Made by a program: the position numbers and the translations under genes
Assembly (NCBI GenBank): GCA_017861355.1
Contig: JAGFXQ010000266.1
Coordinates: 1-5,811 of the forward strand
Origin: Bacillota bacterium
GTDB taxonomy: Bacteria > Bacillota > Clostridia > Lachnospirales > Lachnospiraceae
Length of the DNA stretch: 5,811 nucleotides
Direction: 5' to 3'
The notes under the pieces: model-generated
Databases searched by the model: none
What the model was told of the DNA's origin: nothing
What the model saw: the letters and a program-made list of their open reading frames with translations, nothing else
Shown: in pieces, positions 1 through 5,629 of the stretch
Numbering within the stretch: the stretch's first letter is position 1
Layout: the number at the start of each line of letters is the position of its first letter

Positions 1-641
1 ACACCGTACATTTTGCAAAGCGACTTGTTCCAGCCCCACTTTCCAGGTCTTGTATCATAGAGAAATGTAGCGAATGCGGAATCCTTAGTCATGACGAATT
101 GATCCGTGCAGCGGCAAATTAAATATTCCTTTACGTCCAGCCATTTATGTACCTTGGAAAAGAGCTCCGGTTCATGGTTTTGAACCCATTTGTATTTCCA
201 GATAGGATCCTTTACACTGGTAGGCGCGGCATGAGTGATGACCAGGCTTTTTAAAAGCTTATGTATTCTGACACCGGATATGGTAAGTCCATGCCCCTGG
301 CACGCTTTCATTTCCGAAGTTGCCCTCTGATCCATATAGCTCATCGGCCGTCTAAGGGCATTTCCTTTCTCGTCTACAAGTACCAGCCCCTGCATCTGGG
401 AGCAAAATGAAATACCGCTGATCTGCTCCGGGCTGATGTCTGTTTTTTTAAATAGTCCGCGTGTGGTAGCGCACATCGCACTCCACCATTCCTCCGTGTC
501 CTGTTCCGCACCGCCATTTTCCATAATATATAATTCATATACTCCATATTCGCTGGCGATCAATTTTAGCGTCTCACCGATACTGAAAAGGCAGGTTTTC
601 ACCCCTGTTGTTCCAAAGTCATAAGAGATTACATACAGCAA
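1..641 (-). CDS. FGGY-family carbohydrate kinase (xylulokinase-like), N-terminal part, cut by window edge
   Basis: This is the N-terminal 213 codons of an ATP-dependent cytoplasmic sugar or polyol kinase. The reading frame is open to base 1, so the C-terminal half, which carries the catalytic aspartate and most of the ATP site in this family, lies outside the window. Visible FGGY motifs are YDFGTTGVK at residues 7-15 (phosphate-binding turn), EQDTEEWW at 46-53, SQMQGLVLVD at 81-90 and YMDQRA at 102-107. Residues 153-176 resemble the family stretch that follows a helix ending in HEPELF. The start is TTG at 641, placed by AAAGGAG six bases upstream; the nearby ATG at 646 is in another frame and stops after four codons. 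It follows the TetR-type gene by 31 bases and probably shares its transcript. The substrate cannot be told from this half; xylulose-like sugars are only the nearest guess. Family assignment is confident, substrate is not. Confidence 0.88.
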   Translation of the reverse strand, partial: MLYVISYDFGTTGVKTCLFSIGETLKLIASEYGVYELYIMENGGAEQDTEEWWSAMCATTRGLFKKTDISPEQISGISFCSQMQGLVLVDEKGNALRRPMSYMDQRATSEMKACQGHGLTISGVRIHKLLKSLVITHAAPTSVKDPIWKYKWVQNHEPELFSKVHKWLDVKEYLICRCTDQFVMTKDSAFATFLYDTRPGKWGWNKSLCKMYG

Positions 642-647
642 AGCATT

Positions 648-654
648 CTCCTTT
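648..654 (-). promoter_or_regulatory. Ribosome binding site deciding the TTG start of the FGGY kinase
   Basis: On the minus strand AAAGGAG is followed by the six-base spacer AATGCT and then TTG. No in-frame ATG lies at a suitable distance, so this site is the reason for choosing the rare start codon. Confidence 0.7.
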
Positions 655-672
655 CCGAATTCTCATCCCTGT

Positions 673-1158
673 TTATTGCCGGTAGCCCAATGCGGCGCCG
701 ATAAATCGGATGAATTCTTCCGCTACTTTTTCATCGTTATCCAGAACATCTTCCCCACAGAATATTTTCATTCTTTCTCTGTAATAATCGCAGCTATAGG
801 AAAATTGCAGCATCATTAACAGGTTATCAAAAAAGAAGGCAAACATATGGGAATCGATGTTAATGCTCGTTTCTCCCGACCGCTTTGCGCTTTCCATTAA
901 CCTGATGCACGTCATCACATCTGTCTCGTCCGAAAACGTATCTCTTAGAACCTGCTCCAGAAGCTTCAGGCTGTGACGTACACATGCCAAAAAGAAATTG
1001 TCCTTATCTCCGTAATATTTATAGATCACACCTACGCTGACGCCGGATTTTTTAGCTATTACATTGATATTTGCACGATCCAGACCGTTTGCTGCAAATT
1101 CATCGATTCCAGTTTCAAGAACGGTATTTAAAGTATCATCATCCAGTTTTTTATACAT
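673..1158 (-). CDS. TetR/AcrR-family transcriptional regulator
   Basis: A 161-residue DNA-binding repressor-type protein. The N-terminal TetR helix-turn-helix domain covers about residues 8-55: helix 1 ends in FAANGLDRANI, then NVIAKKSGVSVGVIYKYYGDKDNFF at 32-56 gives the turn and recognition helix with the family-typical YKYYGDKD ending. The rest (about 57-161) is a variable helical ligand-binding and dimerisation domain with no recognisable ligand signature. It includes an aromatic, methionine-rich patch at 104-119. At 161 aa it is somewhat shorter than the usual 185-200. The ATG start has AGGTGATG just upstream. It is the first gene after a strong promoter and lies 31 bases before the FGGY kinase, so it probably controls its own operon, including that kinase. 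TetR control of a sugar kinase is less usual than DeoR, GntR or LacI types. Family assignment is confident; the ligand and targets are inferred. Confidence 0.93.
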   Translation of the reverse strand: MYKKLDDDTLNTVLETGIDEFAANGLDRANINVIAKKSGVSVGVIYKYYGDKDNFFLACVRHSLKLLEQVLRDTFSDETDVMTCIRLMESAKRSGETSINIDSHMFAFFFDNLLMMLQFSYSCDYYRERMKIFCGEDVLDNDEKVAEEFIRFIGAALGYRQ

Positions 1159-1193
1159 CTCATCACCTATTTATTCGACTTGATTTTTGTGAC

Positions 1194-1209
1194 GTGAGCC
1201 ACGACTCAC
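1194..1209. promoter_or_regulatory. Candidate TetR-type operator (inverted repeat)
   Basis: GTGAG-CCACGA-CTCAC has perfect 5-base arms around a 6-base centre, matching six of eight pairs over 16 bases. An outer pair, TGTGA at 1188-1192 and TCACA at 1206-1210, adds further symmetry. On the minus strand it falls about 6-21 bases after the predicted transcription start and upstream of the regulator's ATG. That is a normal place for a self-repressing TetR protein to bind. Binding by this protein is inferred from position only. Confidence 0.5.
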
Positions 1210-1221
1210 ATATTTGTTTCC

Positions 1222-1250
1222 ATTATACTCCATCCAAAATACATTTTCAA
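1222..1250 (-). promoter_or_regulatory. Sigma-A promoter of the TetR-kinase operon
   Basis: On the minus strand TTGAAA (1250-1245) and a perfect TATAAT (1227-1222) are separated by 17 bases. Transcription should begin near 1215, giving a leader of about 57 bases before the TetR start codon. Confidence 0.75.
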
Positions 1251-1282
1251 CAAAGATATTAAGTAAATTCAAATAAATCAAT

Positions 1283-1305
1283 ACAAATTGTACAAATATA
1301 TTTGT
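1283..1305. repeat. AT-rich palindrome cluster upstream of the TetR promoter
   Basis: ACAAATATATTTGT at 1292-1305 is a perfect 14-base palindrome. Directly beside it are ACAAATTGT (1283-1291) and the overlapping TTGTACAA (1288-1295), so ACAAAT occurs twice in direct order. It lies about 33 bases beyond the -35 box and could be a second regulator site, or chance in AT-rich DNA. The remainder of the spacer up to 1414 shows nothing else I can support. Confidence 0.35.
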
Positions 1306-1414
1306 CTCACCATACTTCAGTTCACATTCACACAAATTCCATTAAAAAGCCCTTGGTATTACCGGAATGGTTTTACATAAGGCTATTGTTAATACGCAGG
1401 GATTTATGTTGTCA

Positions 1415-1450
1415 CAAAAAAACGAGTAGGAGAAATCCCCTACTCGTTTT
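1415..1450 (-). terminator. Intrinsic terminator of the OPT-PqqD operon
   Basis: Arms of 12 bases (AAAACGAGTAGG at 1419-1430 and CCTACTCGTTTT at 1439-1450) pair perfectly around an 8-base loop. Read on the minus strand, the hairpin runs directly into a T tract complementary to the seven A's at 1416-1422. It starts three bases after the stop codon of the PqqD-like gene, so it ends that transcript and separates it from the TetR unit. Confidence 0.92.
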
Positions 1451-1452
1451 CG

Positions 1453-1797
1453 CTATAAAATCCTCTCAATGTACTCCGCAGTTGCATTAATATAATTCAA
1501 GAAAAGCAACAAACGTTCATAGAGAGGATGAGCGTCTTCACCATATTTCTCATCTAATAAACGGCCGATTTCTTCCACTGAATGTTTGCCATCAATCTGA
1601 AGAAAAACAAAGCTCCCAAAACCATCTAATTTAACATGCTTATACATAGGAATTTTTAAACCAATTTTTCTGAAAAAGCGTTGTACCCAGTGATCCTGTT
1701 TTTCAAGAATGGTAACTACTTGGTCATCCGATACTTCCCAAACCAAGTTATCCTTGATTTGATAAATAAGCATTAAAACCTCTTCGTTTGAATTCAT
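1453..1797 (-). CDS. PqqD-family (RRE-like) small protein
   Basis: A 114-residue soluble protein with the PqqD-like fold pattern. A beta-rich N-terminal part covers about residues 10-60 (IYQIKDNLVWEVSDDQVVTIL). The hallmark LDGFGSFVFLQIDGKHSVEEIG follows at 57-78, and then a helical C-terminus with LLDEKYGE at 80-87 and YERLLLFLNYI at 93-103. PqqD itself (about 90 aa) binds the PqqA precursor peptide and presents it to a radical-SAM enzyme; related domains serve as recognition elements in other peptide-maturation systems. Here the neighbour is instead an OPT transporter, whose stop codon lies one base upstream, so the two are translationally close and share a terminator. No maturase or precursor gene is visible. 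The start at 1797 has AAGGA five bases upstream; a second ATG at 1773 (residue 9) has GAGG five bases upstream and could be the true start. Fold assignment is fairly confident; the role is unknown. Confidence 0.8.
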   Translation of the reverse strand: MNSNEEVLMLIYQIKDNLVWEVSDDQVVTILEKQDHWVQRFFRKIGLKIPMYKHVKLDGFGSFVFLQIDGKHSVEEIGRLLDEKYGEDAHPLYERLLLFLNYINATAEYIERIL

Positions 1798-1798
1798 A

Positions 1799-3706
1799 TT
1801 ATTCCTTTTTCACCTTTGAGTTTAATACAAAGATTGCAGTAAGAATAACTAAAACAGCCAGTAATACAAAGCCTGCACCGTTCCCGGCTGCAAAGCCACT
1901 TAATGTTGGTAATTTAATTGCATTTGTTGTTTGCAGGATGATACCAAGTAGACCAAGAATAGATCCACCGGCAACCAATCCGGAAGAAAGACTGATACCG
2001 TTTGCAACTTTACCTTCACGAATTTTTGCAGCTTTGTTCATTTTTTCAACCAAGACACGAATTAATGCACCGATCAGTACGATGGTCGAAATGTTGATTG
2101 GTAAATAAAATCCGACTGCTACGGTCATGATAGGAATGTTCAAAAAGAAAAGCAGTAAACCGAAGGCAATACCGGTAAAAATCATTACCCAAGGAAGATT
2201 TCCTTGCATAATTCCTTTCGTTAGAACCGCCATTAAGTTTGCTTGAGGGATTGCGAATTTGTTCGGATCAATTAATTGATCCTTTAACAATACGATAACT
2301 CCGGTTACTACGACTACCCCTACAACAGCTGAAGCGGTAAAGTACTTTTGCATTTCACCTTTACGTCCACCGATAATATAAGTAACCTTTTGTGACTGCA
2401 TGTATCCACCAGCGGTGGCGATTGCTGTTACGATTAGTGAACCGAACAATAATAGTGACGTATTGCTATCTGTATCTTTCCAACCCATTACGACGAAAAC
2501 AAGTGTCAAAATAACAAGTGACGCAATTGTCATACCAGAGACAGGGAGGTTAGAAGTACCAACGGTACCTGTTAGGCGGCCAGAAACAATTGAGAATAAA
2601 AGAATAAAAATAACGGAAACGATAGCTGCAACAATTGCCATTGTCACGTTGCCGGAAATAAAAAATGCACTTACAAAAGTAACAACGATACCAGCAATTA
2701 ACAATACCTTCTGGAAACCGGAACCAGAATCACTTTCACTTGATGATTTTGCACCTAAAGTTTCTTTAATTGATGTCGCGATTACAGGAATTAATTTTAT
2801 AGCACCAATGATACCACCACATAGCATCATTCCGGCACCGATATATTTAACATATGCGCCACGAATTGCTCCGGCACCAAGACCTTGAACTAATGTGTTA
2901 GGATCGTTCCATAAGTGAACATTAGGCCCAGCCATGTCTACAAAGTATCCGATTAATGGTGTAATACCCATAGAAGCTATAATTGAACCAGCAAACATCA
3001 TGACGGATGTTTCCCAGCCTACGATAAATCCAATACCAAATAACATCGGATCAACAGAAATACCAAACAAATACTTATAAGTTTTCTGTCCAACATAATC
3101 GATTGAGTTGTTTAACCAACCAAAAACGCTGGAAGTAACAGTTTGGATAGCACCACCGATACCAAAACCGATACCCATGTACTTCAATGAATCACTAGCA
3201 CCTTCTGAAGCAACAAGTGTCTCAGAGATAGCCATAGCTTCCGGATACATTAATTTACCGTGTTCTTCAACTATTAAGTAGTTATGAACAAGTGCTGAAA
3301 ATGCGATACCTAGCAGTACCCCGCCAAGTCCAATTAAGACACCGGTAAAGAAATCAACCTTTGCTCCGATAAGAAGAACGGCAGGTAATACGAATGTAAT
3401 ACCTCCAGCGATTGATTCGCCACCACTTGACATACCTTGTATTAAGTTTCTGCCCAGAATCCCTTTGTTTTTTGCCAAAAGAGTTACTAGTGCTCCGCCG
3501 ATAATTGAACCGGGAATACCTGCAGCAACTGTCATACCTGATTTCATACCGGAGTAAGCGGTAGACGCTGCAAAAATTGTAGCCATAACCAATCCAAGAA
3601 TGATTATAACTACATTCCCACCTGTTTGTGACTTGTCCGTCACATAAGGTACGTAATCCTTACCGGATACGCCACCATATGCACCTTTTGATAATTTCTT
3701 CTCCAT
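1799..3706 (-). CDS. OPT/YSL-family oligopeptide or metal-chelate transporter
   Basis: A 635-residue polytopic membrane protein of the prokaryotic OPT branch. This family moves small peptides or metal chelates into the cell using ion gradients. Family signatures are visible: a first membrane segment with ATIFAASTAYSGMKSGMTVAAGIP (42-65), YPEAMAISETLVASEG (154-169), GGYMQSQKVTYIIGGRKGEMQ (433-453) and NIPIMTVAVGFYLPINIS (523-540). About 14-16 hydrophobic segments can be counted, for example near 31-50, 60-78, 103-140, 175-198, 220-245, 283-310, 333-374, 391-408, 417-435, 456-475, 503-545, 570-592 and 610-628. A polar serine-rich loop lies at 320-330. There is no signal peptide; the N-terminus is short and polar. 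Length fits the family. The ATG at 3706 has AGAGGTG five bases upstream. It is the first gene of a two-gene operon with the PqqD-like gene. Substrate is not predictable: peptides are the default, iron or nickel chelates an alternative. Confidence 0.92.
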   Translation of the reverse strand: MEKKLSKGAYGGVSGKDYVPYVTDKSQTGGNVVIIILGLVMATIFAASTAYSGMKSGMTVAAGIPGSIIGGALVTLLAKNKGILGRNLIQGMSSGGESIAGGITFVLPAVLLIGAKVDFFTGVLIGLGGVLLGIAFSALVHNYLIVEEHGKLMYPEAMAISETLVASEGASDSLKYMGIGFGIGGAIQTVTSSVFGWLNNSIDYVGQKTYKYLFGISVDPMLFGIGFIVGWETSVMMFAGSIIASMGITPLIGYFVDMAGPNVHLWNDPNTLVQGLGAGAIRGAYVKYIGAGMMLCGGIIGAIKLIPVIATSIKETLGAKSSSESDSGSGFQKVLLIAGIVVTFVSAFFISGNVTMAIVAAIVSVIFILLFSIVSGRLTGTVGTSNLPVSGMTIASLVILTLVFVVMGWKDTDSNTSLLLFGSLIVTAIATAGGYMQSQKVTYIIGGRKGEMQKYFTASAVVGVVVVTGVIVLLKDQLIDPNKFAIPQANLMAVLTKGIMQGNLPWVMIFTGIAFGLLLFFLNIPIMTVAVGFYLPINISTIVLIGALIRVLVEKMNKAAKIREGKVANGISLSSGLVAGGSILGLLGIILQTTNAIKLPTLSGFAAGNGAGFVLLAVLVILTAIFVLNSKVKKE

Positions 3707-3733
3707 GTAAACACCTCTTTATTTTATCGTTAA

Positions 3734-3752
3734 GAAACTCCTGCAGTGTTTC
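3734..3752. repeat. Inverted repeat upstream of the OPT start codon
   Basis: GAAAC at 3734-3738 and GTTTC at 3748-3752 form matching arms, with one further C-G pair inside, around a CTGCAG-containing centre. It lies about 28 bases before the OPT start codon, in the predicted mRNA leader. It could be an operator or a weak hairpin; chance is possible. Confidence 0.3.
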
Positions 3753-3853
3753 ATATTCTTGAACAATTGTAATTTTTCCAGTTTTTAATCAATTGTATGC
3801 TACACTCTTCTATGATTATTTTTATCAAAACAATTCAAAGTATGCAGGATGAC

Positions 3854-3883
3854 ATCATAAAGATTCAGGCTTATCAAAATCAA
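3854..3883 (-). promoter_or_regulatory. Candidate promoter proximal to OPT
   Basis: On the minus strand TTGATT (3883-3878) and TATGAT (3859-3854) are 18 bases apart, with a predicted start near 3847 and a leader of about 140 bases. It is weaker than the upstream promoter at 4025-4054. It would let the transporter be expressed even if the upstream transcript stops at the 3945-3995 hairpin. Confidence 0.35.
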
Positions 3884-3897
3884 GCATAATGAAAGAT

Positions 3898-3909
3898 CAA
3901 ATCACCTCC
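3898..3909 (-). promoter_or_regulatory. Orphan Shine-Dalgarno-like sequence
   Basis: On the minus strand GGAGGTGAT, a full match to the usual 16S anti-Shine-Dalgarno region, precedes only a TTG frame of six codons (MIFHYA then stop at 3882-3880). A ten-codon ATG frame at 3887-3855 is too distant for good initiation. It may mark a tiny leader peptide or a decayed gene start. Confidence 0.25.
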
Positions 3910-3944
3910 ACGAAATATTAATGAACGACTGAGTTAATATACCA

Positions 3945-3995
3945 TAAAAACTCCCTCGTATCTCTTACATTAACCGTAAGAAAACACAAGGGAGT
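3945..3995 (-). terminator. Intrinsic terminator or attenuator upstream of OPT
   Basis: On the minus strand ACTCCCT (3995-3989) pairs with AGGGAGT (3956-3950), and TCTTAC pairs with GTAAGA around the loop GGTTAAT. The segments between them pair with three G-U wobbles and one bulge, giving a stem of about 19 bp. The hairpin ends in five T's (A's at 3946-3950 on the plus strand). No T tract follows it on the plus strand, so it acts on minus-strand transcripts. It lies between a good promoter (4025-4054) and the OPT gene, with no gene upstream on that strand that would need terminating. Confidence 0.72.
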
Positions 3996-4014
3996 AAAGA
4001 CAATTTTTCATCAT
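3970..4014 (-). CDS. Possible 14-residue leader peptide overlapping the attenuator hairpin
   Basis: The frame MMKNCLYSLVFSYG starts at 4014, about four bases after the predicted transcription start, and stops in the loop of the 3950-3995 hairpin. A ribosome translating it would cover the 5' arm of that hairpin. There is no upstream ribosome binding site, so translation would have to be near-leaderless. The peptide has no run of one amino acid, unlike classical amino-acid attenuators. It may simply be a chance frame. Confidence 0.18.
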   Translation of the reverse strand: MMKNCLYSLVFSYG

Positions 4015-4024
4015 TTCAATATTT

Positions 4025-4054
4025 ATTGTACGATTTCATTATTTTTTGTTTCAA
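4025..4054 (-). promoter_or_regulatory. Sigma-A promoter of the OPT leader transcript or a small RNA
   Basis: On the minus strand TTGAAA (4054-4049) and TACAAT (4030-4025) are 18 bases apart, with a predicted start near 4018. A transcript would meet the terminator hairpin within about 25 bases and, if stopped, be roughly 70-75 nucleotides long; with read-through it would continue into the OPT gene. Confidence 0.55.
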
Positions 4055-4214
4055 AAGGCCATTAGTATAAAACAGTCACCTAATAAACATAATGCGCAAT
4101 TGGGTAGTTCACTATTTATAAATAAAGTTGTTAATAGAATATACGCCTTTTTGTACATTCATCACATAAATAGGGCATGAAATACGAAAGCTATTTGAAG
4201 CACTATACTTGTGG

Positions 4215-4220
4215 GAGGAG
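4215..4220 (+). promoter_or_regulatory. Ribosome binding site deciding the aminotransferase start
   Basis: GGGAGGAGG ends at 4220 and is nine bases from the ATG at 4230. The in-frame TTG at 4209 would put this site inside the coding region and has no site of its own, so the ATG is preferred. Confidence 0.8.
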
Positions 4221-4229
4221 GCCCATCTT

Positions 4230-5576
4230 ATGTTTATAAATTTAAATGATATAGAAAAATCATCTTCAGACGAGCTTAATAAATTATATGAAAAGAATTT
4301 CAGTAATTCACTTTTAGAAAGTTTTAATTTATGCAACCTGGTTGTACATTTTAAAAAAGCATCCGGTATGATGGTTTGGGATATAGAAGGTAATCAATAC
4401 TTAGATTTTATGGGCGGTTTTGGCGCCTTAAACCTTGGTCACAACCCGCCTAGCATTATAGAAGCTTTAAAGGGACATTTTGATAAACCTAATCTGATTC
4501 AGCAAAGTATAAATGTATATAATGGTGTTCTAGCTAACAACTTAAGCTATCTAACAAACGACAAATTACCTGTTAGTTTCTTTACCAACTGCGGCACTGA
4601 AACTGTAGAAGAGGCTATGAAGATAGCATTTGCATACAAAGGAAAAGGAAAGGTTGTATACTGTACGAATGCTTATCACGGGAAAACTTTAGGCTCTATT
4701 TCTGCATTAGGCACAAAAGGTAAATATAAATTTCCACATCTTGATGAATACTTTATTGAAATTCCTTTTGGCGATGTAAACGCCTTAAAAAATATTGCAA
4801 AAAAGAATAAAATAGCAGCCTTTTTAGTGGAGCCAATACAGGGAGAAGGTGGAATCAATCTGCCTCCAGAAGGATATTTTGAGAGAGTACAGGAAATCTG
4901 CAATGAGAATGATATAGTATTAATACTTGATGAAATACAGAGCGGTCTCGGAAGGTGTGGTTCTATGTTCTGTTATGAGCAGCTTAATTTTGTTCCAGAT
5001 ATCCTATGCCTTTCAAAATCACTCAGCGGAGGTATAATTCCTGTGGGTTCTGTTTCAGTAAAACAAAAAATTTGGGATAAATCATATGGAAAGCTTAAAA
5101 ATGCTACCCTTCCAAGTACTACCTTTGGCGGAAATACCTTTGCTTGCATAGCAGCGATAGAAACTTTACGAGTTATTATGGAAGATAAACTTCCAGAAAG
5201 AGCAAAGAGCCTTGGAGATTATGCACTTATTGAACTTAACAAGCTCAAGGAAAAGCATAACATTATAACTGAAGTTCGTGGAAAAGGACTTTTTATAGGT
5301 ATAGAATTTGGTGGCCTTAGAAAACTTCACTCAGCTATGATTGAACAATTCATGATGGTTAACATCATTTCAAAGATGCTTAGGAAACATAAAATCTTAT
5401 GTGGTTTCACTGCCAACAATCCTGCAGTATTGAGACTTGAACCACCATTAATAGTAAAAGAAGAAGATATAAATCGCTTTATAGAAGCTTTAGACAATGT
5501 ATTAGATGAGAATAAAAATGAGGCTTCTCTTGCAGTTGGTTCCTTGGTAAATATTGCAAAGAATATGCTTAATTAA
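4230..5576 (+). CDS. Class III PLP-dependent aminotransferase, putrescine aminotransferase (PatA/YgjG)-like
   Basis: A complete 448-residue cytoplasmic enzyme that transfers an amino group between an amine or omega-amino acid and a 2-oxo acid. Fold type I, class III signatures are present in order: DIEGNQYLDFMGGFGALNLGH at 51-71; NCGTET at 120-125 (cofactor phosphate); AYHGKT at 148-153 (aromatic stacking on the ring); EPIQGEGG at 201-208; LDEIQSGLGR at 233-242 with D234 for the pyridine nitrogen; PDILCLSKSLSGG at 256-268 with K263 as the PLP lysine; STTFGGN at 296-302; and RLEPP at 402-406 near the substrate carboxylate. No key residue is missing. The PDILCLSKSLSGG and STTFGGN regions and the total length recall E. 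coli YgjG (about 459 aa). Ornithine, acetylornithine, 4-aminobutyrate or specialised-metabolite aminotransferases are alternatives. It stands alone on this strand, is divergent from the OPT operon, and is more AT-rich than the left part of the window. Class is confident; substrate is tentative. Confidence 0.9.
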   Translation: MFINLNDIEKSSSDELNKLYEKNFSNSLLESFNLCNLVVHFKKASGMMVWDIEGNQYLDFMGGFGALNLGHNPPSIIEALKGHFDKPNLIQQSINVYNGVLANNLSYLTNDKLPVSFFTNCGTETVEEAMKIAFAYKGKGKVVYCTNAYHGKTLGSISALGTKGKYKFPHLDEYFIEIPFGDVNALKNIAKKNKIAAFLVEPIQGEGGINLPPEGYFERVQEICNENDIVLILDEIQSGLGRCGSMFCYEQLNFVPDILCLSKSLSGGIIPVGSVSVKQKIWDKSYGKLKNATLPSTTFGGNTFACIAAIETLRVIMEDKLPERAKSLGDYALIELNKLKEKHNIITEVRGKGLFIGIEFGGLRKLHSAMIEQFMMVNIISKMLRKHKILCGFTANNPAVLRLEPPLIVKEEDINRFIEALDNVLDENKNEASLAVGSLVNIAKNMLN

Positions 5577-5587
5577 CTTCTAGACGC

Positions 5588-5629
5588 ATGCTCTATTCTC
5601 TTTCCTTTCTGTAGAATAATGAAGAGCAT
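5588..5629 (+). repeat. Alternative hairpin sharing an arm with the downstream terminator-like stem
   Basis: ATGCTCT (5588-5594) followed by ATTCT can pair with AGAAT (5613-5617) and AGAGCAT (5623-5629), leaving a five-base bulge. AGAGCAT is also the left arm of the 5622-5654 hairpin, so the two structures exclude each other. Confidence 0.4.

Larger units (their letters stand above)
3707..4229. other. Divergent intergenic region between the OPT operon and the aminotransferase
   Basis: No substantial gene is supported in these 523 bases. For the minus strand the region holds a promoter-hairpin leader unit (3945-4054), an orphan ribosome-binding-site-like sequence, a weaker promoter candidate and an inverted repeat near the OPT start. 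For the plus strand only the aminotransferase ribosome binding site is clear; I could not identify a convincing promoter for that gene between about 4055 and 4214. Confidence 0.7.

Noticed and set aside
436..624. Plus-strand frame of 62 codons
   Set aside because: It is antisense to the FGGY kinase frame, which carries clear family motifs.
1071..1490. Plus-strand frames at 1071-1262 and 1302-1490
   Set aside because: They cross the TetR promoter and operator, and the OPT-operon terminator, respectively; neither has a ribosome binding site or a recognisable protein.
1799..2888. Open plus-strand frames at 1788-2108 and 2400-2888
   Set aside because: Both are antisense to the OPT gene, have no ribosome binding sites, and show low-complexity proline/threonine/isoleucine composition typical of mirror frames of membrane proteins.
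3771..3790. AT-rich stretch considered as a CodY-type site
   Set aside because: Alignment to the AATTTTCWGAAAATT consensus gave no more than nine matches of fifteen in an AT-rich background.
4113..4124. Perfect palindrome TATTTATAAATA
   Set aside because: It is only 12 bases and purely A/T, so chance occurrence in this spacer is likely, and no promoter position makes it meaningful.
4204..4209. TATACT as the -10 box of the aminotransferase promoter
   Set aside because: Transcription would start near 4216, inside the ribosome binding site, and there is no suitable -35 box 16-18 bases upstream.
4209..4229. In-frame TTG start extending the aminotransferase by seven residues
   Set aside because: The AGGAGG ribosome binding site would fall inside the extension, and the ATG at 4230 is correctly spaced from it.
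4112..4336. Minus-strand frame of 74 codons across the aminotransferase start
   Set aside because: It overlaps the well-supported plus-strand start region and has no recognisable motif.
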